Assembly: GCA_905116865.2 (NCBI GenBank)
Contig: CAJHNH020001147.1
Span: 117,501-181,500 of the forward strand
Direction of reading: 5' to 3'
Source of the DNA: Candidula unifasciata
Lineage: Eukaryota > Mollusca > Gastropoda > Stylommatophora > Geomitridae
DNA: 64,000 bases
In this document: in pieces, positions 11,561 through 23,173 of the stretch
How positions within the stretch are numbered: the stretch's first letter is position 1
How the letters are laid out: each line of letters begins with the position of its first letter
Notes under the pieces: generated by a model
What the model was told of the DNA's origin: nothing
The model's input: the letters and a program-made list of their open reading frames with translations, nothing else
Databases searched by the model: none
Position numbers and translations under genes: made by a program

Positions 11561-13310
11561 CCTGTTTCCCATCTCCACAATTCCCCATCTGCTCATCCCA
11601 TTCCCCATCTCTTCACCAACAGCTACAGAAATCTCCATCTCCACCGCTTACTCTTCTTTTTCTCTTTCAGAACTCATCCGACCCCTTTTCGCCCCTGTCT
11701 CTTATCTTTTCAGCTACACTTAACTAAATACACCCACCCCCGTCTGTCTTTCTCTCTCTCCCCCTCCCACCACACACACGCACATACTCACACACACTAT
11801 GCCCCTCATTTTTTCCAATTATCTTTATCCCATCCATCTGTTTCTCTTCCTATCTCTTGATCTACATGTAACAAGTAGTCCTACTGAACTCTCACCCTCT
11901 TCTTCCTTTCTCCACTCTTTCCTCCTATTGTCTCTCTCCCTTTAAAATTACCCTTTTCACGTCACACCTCCACTAACCTCCCCCCCCCCCAAACCACCTG
12001 TCCCCCTCGACCTCACACTCTCCAATTATTCTCCCCGTCTCCCCCATCTCCCCACACCTCCACGTCAGAGAGAGCCCCACCCAACCGTGAGCGGGAGATG
12101 CCGATGGCGCCCGGGGGCTGGAGAGGCACAGCTCACGTGACCAGGCGGTCCTGATTCACGACTCCCAACTGTTGTCTGCTCTATGTTGTCTGCTCTATGT
12201 TGTCTGCTGTATGCACTGCCGTCGGTGGTAGAGCCACGGACCTACTTTCTCGTTGACGTGGCATTCAATACTGTCCGTACCAACAGCGTTATTCTGTCGT
12301 CTACACACCCGCACTTACGTTTTCGCGGGATTTCCACTTCTTAAACCATATCGTGGTTTTAATTATTAGAATGATTTAATTCACTAAACAGATAGAAGAC
12401 TGACATTTTAGGTAACTAGTATAATAATTTACCAAAGTTTTGTTTCGGAGGGAAGAAGCCAACAAATAATAATAAAAGCTAACAACAGGTTTCCTCCACC
12501 TTTTTAAGCAAACAATTTAATTTTCAGTGATAACTTTTTAAGTTAAAACGTGAAGAAGTAAGTTTAACTAAAATAAATCTGTGCTTAATTAAGGCGTTTA
12601 AATGGATATTGACGATGCTTGTTTTCATCCGACCATCATTGATGTGTAATTTGTTCCAGAATTTTCACACTCTGGTAAGCTTTTAGATTTTTTTCCCTGT
12701 TTGTTTACTTCCGTTGTCGTGGTGTCACGCGGTGCTCTCTGGTGCAGCCATGAATTTTTCGGCTGGGCGGTATCGGAAATGACCGCGCCCTAATGGCTGC
12801 CGTGTGAAATTGTGTGTGAACTGTACACACTTAAGGAGTAAACAGATGGTTGTGTTAGTGGCAGACAAGCATACACACAGATAATAAAAATGAGGAAACT
12901 GAAGATGAAAGGCCCATTTATTGTCCCTAAAAAGATAACAGTTTGTTAAACATATGGTATATTTCCCTATAATATATGGTATATATTGCTTATAATTGTA
13001 GGTAAAAAGCACGTTCTACCATTTGTAATTAATATCTAGTTGTTGTCGACTACGTCTGCTGTTATCTGGTGAGAAATATATATGAACGAAATAATGTAAT
13101 GCAGACATAAGGCCAGAGGGGTCATATGTTTAATGGGCCTGCGTGCCCAAATCATGTCACTGTGGAAATTAAATAAGTTCGTTCGTACATTCGTTCGTTT
13201 ACATTAATTCAGTTCCTTGCCGAATATCATAGGCAAACGTTTTTTTATAATCTTGTTATTTCTAGAAGACTGTTACATTTCGTGTGCCGACAGCTTTTAA
13301 TTACAGCATT
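11561..13310. other. Intron stretch with possible GC-rich regulatory segment
   Basis: C/T-rich sequence to 12060, then a GC-rich segment (12060-12330) with a CACGTG E-box at 12136-12141 and three copies of TTGTCTGCTCTA-type 14-mers (12173-12210). A second CpG-containing stretch is at 12725-12800. No coding feature recognised. Confidence 0.35.
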
Positions 13311-13319
13311 TTGCTTCAC

Positions 13320-13622
13320 GGACACCTTCTTGTTCGGACACCCTGTTTTACGGACAACGTGTTGTACGGACATCCTGTTGTACGGACACCGTGTTTTACG
13401 GACACCGTGTTGTACGGACACCGTGTTGTACGGAGACCCTGTTGTACGGAAACCGTGTTGTACTGAGACCGCGTTGTACGGACACCGTGTTGTACGGAGA
13501 CCCTGTTGTACGGAAACCGTGTTGTACTGAGACCGCGTTGTACGGACACCGTGTTGTAAGGACACCGTGTTGTACTGAGACCGTGTTGTGCGGTTATCGT
13601 GTTGTACGGACACCCTGTTGAA
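13320..13622 (+). repeat. Minisatellite, 16 bp, about 19 copies
   Basis: Unit GTTGTACGGACACCGT with variants ACGGAGACCCT and ACTGAGACCGC in a repeating order. 16 bp rotates the frame, so all three frames give similar ORFs. Confidence 0.95.
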
Positions 13623-13671
13623 GAGAACACTGCAGATTTAACTACCACATGCATAAAATTAAGACTGTACA

Positions 13672-13805
13672 GTCAGCCCAGCGCGCTAAAGCTTGTCTGC
13701 CCCCCCCACCCACCCCTTTTTTCCTCACTTTCGATCCCACATCACGGTTAGCATTCAGAAATCCGGTGGGGAGCAAGCAGAACAGAAAGCTTCCCTTCTG
13801 ACATG
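13672..13805 (+). repeat. Dispersed repeat family E, copy 2
   Basis: GCGCGCTAAAGCTTGTCTGC, CACTTTCGATCCCACATCAC and GGGGAGCAAGCAGAACAGAA match the 9705 copy. Followed by an AGAAGAAGAAG purine tract. Confidence 0.6.
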
Positions 13806-14064
13806 AGAGGTCGTAGTGGCATCCCTGACGGAATGACCTGAGCATACGAAACAGAACGCACAGAAAAAGCAGAAAAAGAAGAAGGAGAAGAAGAAGAAGC
13901 AGAAGAAAAAAAGAAGAAAGAAAGAAACAAAGATGTGAATAAAACTGTTGTAAATTGACCAGATAAGAATCTCATTAAGTTGTTAAGTCTTAGTTCCAAG
14001 TGTGCCTCCCCCCCCCCACCCCCAACTTCAGATAACAAACATTATTTCCCGTTGTTTTTTGCAG

Positions 14065-14163
14065 CGAGGAAGCGAAGAACTCATGTCTCAGAGTCCAATG
14101 TTAGCGAACGGCACAGGGCTGAGCCCACACCAAAGCCCCTCGGAGCTCACTGACGCTAAGAAG
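14065..14163 (+). CDS. PTBP1: PTBP exon: N-terminal region ahead of RRM1
   Basis: A 99-nt phase 0-0 exon of 33 codons. The acceptor is a T-rich tract ending TTTTTTGCAG at 14064, and the donor is AAG|GTACGT at 14164. It begins RGSEELMSQSP, matching the RGSDELFS start of the corresponding vertebrate exon, and continues through a Ser/Pro-rich stretch to DAKK, in the place of the family's basic nuclear-localisation region before RRM1. The following exon (start of RRM1) was not found in the window. Confidence 0.85.
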
Positions 14164-14239
14164 GTACGTGTGTGTGAAATGTTTTCTTTGTTGCAAGTTA
14201 CCTCTCCTGTGTTGTCCGCATTGTCTTCCTTGTGAACTT

Positions 14240-14988
14240 TACGCTTCTTCTCTTCCGTTGTTTTACTCTCTCTTGTGCTGTCTGAATGTCGTTTGTGCTG
14301 TCCTTATCTTTCGTCTGCTGTCTTAATCTCTCTTATGCTGTCATAATCTTTCTCGCGTTGTCTTAATCTCTATTGTGTTGTCTTAGTCTCTCTTGTGCTG
14401 TCTTAATCTCTCTTGTACCGTCGTAATGTCTTAATGTATCTTGTGTTGTTCTTATCTCTCGTGTGTCTTCTCTATAACTCTTGTGCGGTCTTAAATCTCT
14501 CTTGTGCTGTCTTAATCTCTCTTGTACCGTTGTAATCTCTGTTGTGTTGTCTTAATGTATCTTGTGTTGTTCTTATCTCTCGTGTGTCTTCTCTATAACT
14601 CTTGTGCGGTCTTAAATCTCTTTTATGCTGTCTTAATCTCTCTTGTACCGTCGTAATCTCTGTTGTGTTGTCTTAATGTATCTTGTGTTGTTCTTATCTC
14701 TCGTGTGTTGACCTAATCTCTATTTTGCCGTCTTAGTTTCTCTCGTGTTTTCTCAGTCTCTCTTGTCCTGTCTTAATCTCTCTTGTGTTGTCCTTATCTC
14801 TCTTGTTCTGTCGTAATCTCTTTTGTGTTGTCATAATGTCTCTTTAGTTGTCCTAATCTCTCGTGTGTCTTCTCTATAACTCTGGCGCGGTCTTAATCTC
14901 TTTTATGCTGTCTTAATCTCTCTTGTGCTTTTTTAATCTCTCATGTGCTGCCTTAATCTCTAATGTTCTGTCTTAATCTCTCTTGTGT

Positions 14989-15055
<67 letters not shown>
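14240..15055 (+). repeat. Minisatellite, about 20 bp, plus (TC)n
   Basis: About 35 variants of TCTCTTGTGCTGTCTTAATC starting just 80 bp after a PTBP donor site, ending in a pure (TC)n run at 14995-15052. A higher-order repeat of about 117 bp (TCTTGTACCG to CTTGTGCGGTC) occurs near 14415-14700. Confidence 0.92.
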
Positions 15056-15059
15056 CTGT

Positions 15060-17570
15060 CTTTATCTCTTTCTTATACTGTCTTCACGTCTCTACTATGT
15101 TCGTCATCTCTCTTGTGTTTACCTCCCTGAGAAATAAAAAGGTTATACCTAAGTTAAACTTTCTATTCAAGCCACCAAAGGCTTTCCGGCCCTGTATCAG
15201 TGAGGTGTTGCCCGTAGCTCGGGAGAGCTCGTTTGAGAGTGCTGAGAACAACTGGGCCAGCCGTAGTTTGAGGTGATGGTTGCTTCTTTTAGTGCTTTCT
15301 TTTAGCTGTCTTTCTTTTCAGATCATTTTCTGAATCCCCTTGTAAGTTGATCGACCAGGTTAGTGAAAGAGTACAAACGCTTCCCAAAACCCGCCCGCCT
15401 CCGCAAACTAATTTATCTGTGACTGAAATACTAGAGCACTTTATCGGTGAAATGTTCATCAGTCTGTCAGAATTTGAGAAATTGGGCGCATGCGCGAGGT
15501 GCTCACAGAAATTCGCTGGCCATAAATTAGAACTTGCGATCTGTTTGTGTATTTATTTCTGCCTGGGAACCTTCTCGTCTTTCCACTTTCTCGCTGATAA
15601 ATTATAAACATTACCTAGAGGAAATTGTCGGCATTCTCACATCCGTTTTCCAGCTGTAACCATTCTCATTCTTGATGGCGTTGCTAAATGGCTCGTCCTG
15701 CACAAGTGACCTACTTTTACAAAGCGAATTACTTGAGTTTTTAGGCCATAAAATGTTTCTGTTTTACGGGAACTCGTTGGAAAGTTTATATTGGGGAGAC
15801 GAGAAGGAAGGAAACAGATTTGTTAGCGGGATATGTTTCAGAGTTGTCGTATTCTCTTTCCTTTCTTCTTGTCGCCGAACGTCGCTCCGATCATTGGTCG
15901 TTGTAATAAAGTTCAGTCTACCAAAGTTTGCTCTCTCGTCACTCTCTTCTCTAAATCGTGAAGCCAATCTGCTGGAACTGTGGCGTCACCATCGCTGCTT
16001 TGTGTTTTCTTGTCGTCCCAGTCGGCACTGCAGAAAAAAAAAAGGACAAATGTGACATGAGTGGATACTATGCATCAGTACGAGAACATTGGAGGGAATC
16101 ACGTGGATATACTGTCCGGGGTATGCAGGAGTGCAAGCGAAGGAAGCAGCGGATTTTATGGCTACAAAAACGAAAGCTACGGAAACACTTGTACTGGACA
16201 AGGGAGATATTCTCAAGACCATTCATGAACGAATGTGGACATGAGATTAGATGAAATAACATGGGCAAGAATGTGTGAACGAGGAATTAAGTGTGGGACC
16301 GGCAAAGAGGGACGTATGAGAGGAAGAGAACGACGTGTGTACAGTCAGTGTGCTACGGGAACAGTTAGCATCTACACCTCAAGACATATACTTTGGAAGA
16401 CTGAGCACCTATGTGTATGCCCGGTGTCGATATGATGTCGTTACTTAAATCAGTAATTTTCATCTGTCATAATCGTTTTCTGGTGATGAATTTAACGATA
16501 GTTTCTCCTTGCTTTCCACATCCTCATGGTATGAGAGCTCGTCTCAATTTTATAATCTTTTTTAAGAGACCATAGTAAAACAGAAACCAGCTCTGCTGTG
16601 CACTTGCTAACAGCAATCGACCCTAAGCTGACCACATATCTTGGTGGATACTCTGCACCCCGAGTTACCCACTCATCCTGTGGATACTTTCTTCCCTCCA
16701 GAGTTTTCCACTTATCCTGTAGTTAATCTGTTCCTAGAGCTGTCCACGTATCCCAGTGCATAGATCGACCCAAATATTGTCAATGTAACCCGTAAAAACA
16801 CACCCGTTCCTTCCCCTTTTCCCTACAGTTCCCTGGTTATCTCGATGGATACTCTGCCCCCATAAACTGTCCACTTATCTCGCGGGATACTCTGCCCCCA
16901 TAAACTGTCCACTTATTTAGATAGATACTCTGCCCAAATGTCTTGATCACACTGTCCTGGAAACGCCGAAATAGAAAGCAAAGCATGCAGAGTACAGGGA
17001 CCCGACATGATGTAACGCACTCTCAGACCATGCTTCGGGAGTTAGAAACTTGTTACCTTGGGATTAGATTGACTTGCGTCTCTTGTTAGGACTCAGGTTC
17101 AGTCTTCAAACTTCTGCCCAGGAAATTCGGGTGTTCGAGAACTAGAATGATCCCTAAACCCCTAGATATTGTCGACAAGCATCGTTCTCCGTCGTCCGTC
17201 GCTTCTCTGTCTGGTAGTTCCCACCGACGACAGGTTTCTCTGTTTCATAGTTTTTGCTGATACGCCCTATCAACCACGTTATTACGGTAAAAACCGGAAC
17301 GAGGCCAGGGTATAACATCAGCATTCTTTGCTCGTGTCAGGAAAGGGGGAATTCAGTATATCAGGGTTAGACGAAGAATGAGAGAAGGGAGAATAGGGGG
17401 AGAGAGGTACACCATTGCAGATTGTTTAGTTCAAACGTTTGGGATTGTTCTAGAGCAAAAGTCTCGTCTCCAACCTGTTCAAGGCCCCCCACCCCCACAT
17501 GTAAGAAAAGCACGTGCATATTTAACACAAGAAACACTCACCGACAACTGGTCATTTCGTTTCCAAATAT
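15060..17570. other. Intron stretch without recognised gene
   Basis: Short ORFs at 15347-15607, 15672-16055 and 15958-16254 have no recognisable motif. A degenerate repeat of about 40-45 bp (GATACTCTGCCCCCATAAAC, TGTCCACTTATC) occupies about 16630-16940. Confidence 0.45.
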
Positions 17571-17612
<42 letters not shown>

Positions 17613-17613
17613 C

Positions 17614-17646
<33 letters not shown>

Positions 17647-18125
17647 TCTGTGTATGTGTGAGAGACAGTGAGTGAGTGTCTGTGTGTGTGTGTGTGTGTA
17701 TGTGTCTCTGTGTGTGTGTGTGTGTGTGTATGTGTGGTGTGTGTCTGTGTATGTGTGAGAGACAGTGAGTGAGTGTCTGTGTGTGTGAGAGAGAGTGAGT
17801 GTGTGTGTGTGTTTGTGTGTGTGTCTGTGTGTGTGTGTGAGAGAGAGAGAGAGAGTAAGTATGTGTAGTTTGTGTGTGTGTGAGAGAGAGAGAGAGTGAG
17901 TGTCTGTGTGAGAGAGTGTGTGTGTGTGTGTGAGTGTAAAGTGTGTGTATGTGTGTGTGTTTGTGTTGTGTGTTTGTGTGTGTGTGTGAGAGAGAGAGAG
18001 ATTGAGTGTCTGTGTGTGTGAGAGAGAGAGTGAGTGTGTGAGAGAGAGAGAGTGTGTGTCTGTGTGTGTGGGAGTGTGTAAGTGTGTGAATATGTGTGTG
18101 TGGGTGTGAGAGTGCGAGTGAGTGA
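17571..18125 (+). repeat. (TG)n/(GA)n compound microsatellite
   Basis: Alternating blocks of TG and GA. A block of about 110-130 bp (17575-17680) is repeated at 17685-17780. His/Thr-rich reverse ORFs are artefacts. Confidence 0.96.
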
Positions 18126-18287
18126 GAGACGGTTGACACTGTCTTGTCTTATGATATCTGCTGTCTTTGGTTTGATGTTGGACACGGCACAATGTAGATC
18201 ACTCTACACGCCAAGCTGTTTTGTTTTCCTGACTGTTAGAGCTGAACACCCCCCCCCCCCCCCCCCAGGACTAGAAGGGAAAGGGGG

Positions 18288-19158
18288 CGAAGCCACTAGG
18301 TTAGATACCACTGTTGTAGAAGCCACCAGGTTAGAGACCACTGTTATAGATGCCACCAGGTTAGAGACCACTGATGTAGAAGCCACCAGTTTAGATACCA
18401 CTGTTCTAGAAGCCATCAGGTTAGAGACCACTGTTGTAGAAGCCACCAGGTTAGAGACCACTGTTGTAGAAGCCACCAGGTTAGATACCATTGTTGTAGA
18501 TGCCACCAGGTTAGATACCACTGTTGTAGATGCCACCAGGTTAGAGACCACTGTTGTAGAAGCCACCAGGTTAGATACCACTGTTGTAGATGCCACCAGG
18601 TTAGATACCACTGTTGTAGATGCCACCAGGTTAGATACCACTGTTGTAGAAGCCACCAGGTTGTTGTAGAATGCCACCAGGTTAGAGACCACTGTTGTAG
18701 AAGCCACCAGGTTAGATACCACTGTTGTAGATGCCACCAGGTTAGATACCACTGTTGTAGAAGCCACCAGGTTAGATACCACTGTTGTAGAAGCCACCAG
18801 GTTAGATACCACTGTTGTAGATGCCACCAGGTTAGAGACCACTGTTGTAGAAGCCACCATGTTGGAGACCACTGTTGTAGAAGCCACCAGGTTAGATACC
18901 ACTGTTGTAGAAGCCACCAGGTTAGAGACCACTGTTGTAGAAGCCACCAGGTTAGAGACCACTGTTGTAGAAGCCACCAGGTTAGAGACCACTGTTGTAG
19001 AAGCCACCAGGTTAGATATCACTGTTGTAGAAGCCACCAGGTTAGATACCACTGTTGTAGAAGCCACCAGGTTAGATACCACTGTTGTAGAAGCCACCAG
19101 GTTAGATACAACTGTTGTAGAAGCCACCAGGTTAGAGACCACTGTTGTTGATGCCTAA
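18288..19158 (+). repeat. Minisatellite, 30 bp, about 29 copies
   Basis: Unit GAAGCCACCAGGTTAGAGAC followed by CACTGTTGTA, with A/T alternation (GAAGCC/GATGCC, GAGACC/GATACC). One partial copy near 18660. Being a multiple of three it yields a 312-aa reverse ORF, not a gene. Confidence 0.96.
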
Positions 19159-19261
19159 TGTGCCATGAACAGATCTTCAGAAAACATCTCCTGTGGCTTC
19201 TTACCGGAAAGACAACAAAGGAGATAAAAATCAGAATAAACGAACGTAGGACGAGGCGTGA

Positions 19262-19470
19262 GTGATGATAGTAGTGATGATGTTGGTGGTAATGGAAACA
19301 GTATCATCAGTAGTAGCAGCAGCAGCAAAAGCAGAAGTAACAGTAATTACGAACAAGTAATTGCAGTAGCATACCAGCTACAGCAGATGATGTAGTAGTA
19401 GTTGTAGTAGTAGTAGTTGTTGTTGTGGTGGTGGTGGTGGTTATGGTGGGGCTGAAAGTGACAGTAGTAG
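19262..19470 (+). repeat. AGC/GTA/GTT trinucleotide-rich tract
   Basis: Short runs of AGT, AGC, GTAGTA and GTGGTG. Confidence 0.85.
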
Positions 19471-20369
19471 ATGAGGTTAATATGATAGCAAAACTAATAA
19501 CAACTGTAATGGCGATGTTATTTTTTACCTCAAAAAAAAAAGCGGCTGGTGACAAACAAATTCTTGCATGCTCCGGATGGAACAGAAATTGCCAGGCTGA
19601 CGATTATGATGTAACTGGTGTGTTGGAATCAAATGTTGCATGTTGACAACTCCTCGCCCTTGACTGGTTCGATTAGTCATGTGAAAGACATTTCTGCAGA
19701 CCGGGTAGAAACTCAGAAACACGTGCTCTTTCAGAAAGGTCAGCTTTGAAAGAAGTCACTCTCTGTTACGTGAAGTTCACGGGAGCAGAATGTTGCTATT
19801 GACAACAGGAAAAGGTAACTGCTGACACCTGACAGCTGCCTACACGTGCAGACTTCAAATTGCGCGCGTTTCTCTGGGGACCCACTTATGGTTGCGTGGG
19901 TACTTCTAGAGGGCCCTGACTTCTGAACTTCGGCGGGAAGTTATACATAATTGACGCTGCCTGAAACTCTTGAGATGAAAGCAAAATAGACAAGGCATTT
20001 GATGTTTTCAGTATATTGATTTATGGTGGCTTAGAAATATAGACAATAAACATGCTCAGAGACACAAATGGCGACCCATATAGTTCAAAGGATAGTTCCA
20101 TCCCATAGAAGACCATGAGACAAATTGCCTGGCTATGTTTTGACACCGCCTTCTTTGTCTGCCCTTTACCGCCACCTCACACCCACTTCCCAAAGGAGTG
20201 CAGGAACTCACCAACTCACGCCAGGTCGTCATATCGTTTGCTATCGCATGCCGCTCACATCTTCTCACCCTGTCTTTCCATCGTCCTCTCCCTGACACTG
20301 TCTGTCTGTCTGTCTCATTCTCTATTCTCCTTCTCACACTTCGTGTACGCAGGTGTCTCCCTCTGTCAT

Positions 20370-20898
20370 ATGCCCTCTCCCTGAGTCACTCACCCTCTCC
20401 CCTGTCACTCACGCTCTCCCTGAATCACTCACCCTCTCCCTGAGTCACTCACCCTCTCCCTGAGTCACTCACCCTCTCCCTGAGTCACTCACCCTCTCCC
20501 TGAGTCACTCACCCTCTCCCTGAGTCACTCACCCTCTCCCTGAGTCACTCACCCTCTCCCTGAGTCACTCACCCTCTTCTCTGTCACTCACCCTGTCCCC
20601 TGTCACTCACCCTTCTCCCGAGTTACTCACCCTCTTCCCTGTCACACACCCTCTCCCCTGTCACTTACCCTCTCCCTGAGTTACCCACCCACTCCACTGT
20701 CACCCACCCTCTCCCCTGTCACTCACCCTCTCCCCTGTCACCCACCCTCTCCCTGAGTCACCCACCCTCTCCCCTGTCACTCACCCTGTCCCTGAGTCAC
20801 TCACCCTCTCCCCTGTCACTCACCCTGTCCCTGAGTCACCCACCCTCTCCCCTGTCACTCACCCTGTCCCTGAGTCACCCACCCTCTCCCATGTCACT
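20370..20898 (+). repeat. Minisatellite, 20 bp, part 1, with repeated AP-1 motifs
   Basis: Units TGAGTCACTCACCCTCTCCC and CCTGTCACTCACCCTCTCCC. About ten consecutive units carry TGAGTCACTCA, a perfect TGAGTCA AP-1-type site. The array resumes at 23168 after a 2.26-kb non-repeat island. Confidence 0.95.
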
Positions 20899-20906
20899 CA
20901 CGTGAC

Positions 20907-23167
20907 GCGTGGTTTAAATGTTTATGTTGTTGAGTAGGGATCTTCCTTTCAACACATTCTCTCCACTAGATACACCGAACTAAATCTGAGCTATGTTGCT
21001 CTCAGACAAAGTCCTTGATATCCAAGAAAACAGCCATATTGGCTCGTTAAGTATATTAACATTAGCTGAACTTGGTACCCACAAGAGAAGGCAAGGAATT
21101 TTAGATGTCTATCATACTTAATGTTAATGAATTATTAGACAGGGCAAGTGATTCCTCCGTCATCTACCTTCTCCCGGTGTTTTTATGAATAATTAAAGAA
21201 TTATTATATTATTTATTGAGCCCCCACCAAATGTACTTCTATCTATCAGTTTAGAAAACAGGTAAGATTGAATACACTTGGAATTTAACAAACGATGTAG
21301 TATAAAACTTGACATACAGCTTTATTTTCTAACAATCAGTTAATTGACATACCCAGTTTGTTGTGTTTACACAAACAGTGACTAGCTAAAGTTATGATAG
21401 TAATGGGTTGTTTCAGCGCGAGAACAGCACCTGGGATTAGAGTGGTGTGATGAAGGTGATAAAGTATGAACAATTTATGAACATAACTCAAGTTTCATAG
21501 AACCTCTGACAGCCGTGAGCACTGTCAAGCTCTTCCTCCTCTTCCAGCTTCTTCCCTGCTTGTTTCTCCTTCTCGCCCCCACCTCGTTCTCCCCCTCGTT
21601 CCCAGCTGGCCGAGTCTAACACAATGTAGGCTACTTCATGGACTGATCGTCACATGGGCGCTGTAATCATGGAAACAAAACACATACGTGTAGTATCTTG
21701 ACTTACACTAAGAATACATGTATCAATTAATACAACATATAATAATAGGATATAGTAATAAGATATAGCCCATCACTTCTCCTCATATTCCACATCCTCT
21801 CCAGTCTAGTCTGAAGGTCTTTTGTCTTACATGGGCGTCACATATCCTGCCTTCCCTCAAATGCTATGTCATGATAGTTGACTTTCTAAGTCTGTTGTCC
21901 GTCTTCACTCAGACTTCGAGTTGGCTGACATAGATATTACATGACCACGTGGAGCAGGTTATGTGCTGAAAACTCAAACATTATATATGTGCACGCTGTC
22001 CTGAATATTATCTTTCAGTGACAGTAAATACTGTACACCCATCATTCTCCCCCTGGGGTTATAAATCCCCTGTTTAGGTGAACACATTAAGTGAGCACAT
22101 GGTGGGCACACAAAACGTAGCAGCATCCCTGCACATATTTGGGCATCATTTCCCACAGTCCCAACTCATATTTTGGCTGATCGTGAAAACAATATAATTA
22201 CATTTCATTATAGCAAATGTCATTGTTCACATCTTATTTTATACACATGAAAACATACAATGAAAAACATGTGACACAAACATACAGGAAATAGGAATAG
22301 TTTAGCAGTTCCTTAACTTGAGATACTGAATACTCACAGAACTATTTCAAGCAGAATGTGCAGACAAATTAGGAAAAGGTAGTATAGACTAAGCTTAACT
22401 CCCTAACCTAAGTATACAAGATTAAAATTAATATTTTCTCTCACCTGGGAACTTCCCATTTATCGCCAAACCAGAGTACGACAGTAAAATATACCTTTAC
22501 GTCGACCTGTTTGTTTGCCGGCAGGCTGCGATTAATGACGGGAATTCCACAGGCTCGCAGTATAAGTATTAATCTATTGTCCAAATTAAACTCCTCCCTT
22601 TCCTTAGTTTTTTACCCAACCCTCAAGATGATGGCTTAAGCTCCTCCTCCGAAGTACCTATCAAATCACATTAGCTAACAAGTGGCCTGTCAGTCAATTA
22701 TGGACTGACATCCCTAGAGCAAACATTCTTAAGTGCCCCAATCTAGTTTACCCCGAATTACACTGACGTGTTAAACTTTAAACTTCTCCTCGCCTCAATG
22801 TCTACAGTCCGCTCAATTCCCCTGTTCAAAAGGGCCCCACTCAGGCTGTGTTAGGAGATAACATTATGACACTGGCGTGAGAATCAAACCTACACCCCTA
22901 GTCTCATCAAAAGTCTGTGCAAAGCAGTCTGGTCAGGAGATAACATTTATGACATGGGCATGTGAAAGGGAATTCTCTAGCCCCGGTGTAATTGTGTAAC
23001 ATTACCCAAGACTGAGTCGCTTTGTCTGGACTAAGGACTGGAAACAATTTAAATCCGTGCGGTTTAAAGCAATATTATGATAAAGCGCAGAGTAAATATA
23101 ATTCTGTCTCTTTAGAACCAGAAGAACTTATTACAAGTACTAACTTCTGGAATCACTGAGATCGTCT
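20907..23167. other. 2.26-kb non-repetitive island splitting a minisatellite
   Basis: Unique AT-rich sequence between two halves of the same array. A 6-bp CGTGAC occurs at both edges (20901-20906, 23168-23173). Two similar segments (AGGAGATAACATTATGACAC near 22854 and AGGAGATAACATTTATGAC near 22937) lie inside. No terminal inverted repeats, LTRs or coding motifs are visible. It may be an unclassified insertion or older sequence around which the array expanded. Confidence 0.5.
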
Positions 23168-23173
23168 CGTGAC

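Noticed and set aside
10289..11723. Long Ser/Leu-rich ORFs over the 20-bp array
   Set aside because: Low-complexity translation of TTCCTTATCTCCTCATACTA repeats; overlapping frames give the same peptide.
15347..16254. Cluster of medium ORFs (86-127 aa)
   Set aside because: No recognisable motif, no matching splice sites in PTBP phase, and frames overlap without a pattern of coding constraint.
18204..19142. 312-aa reverse ORF with VVSNLVASTT repeats
   Set aside because: Product of a 30-bp array that stays open in several frames on both strands. One copy has a frame-disturbing partial unit and there is no flanking gene structure.
20907..23167. LTR retrotransposon or solo LTR in the array-splitting island
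   Set aside because: No TG...CA ends, no convincing primer binding site, no polypurine tract and no gag/pol peptide. Left as unclassified.
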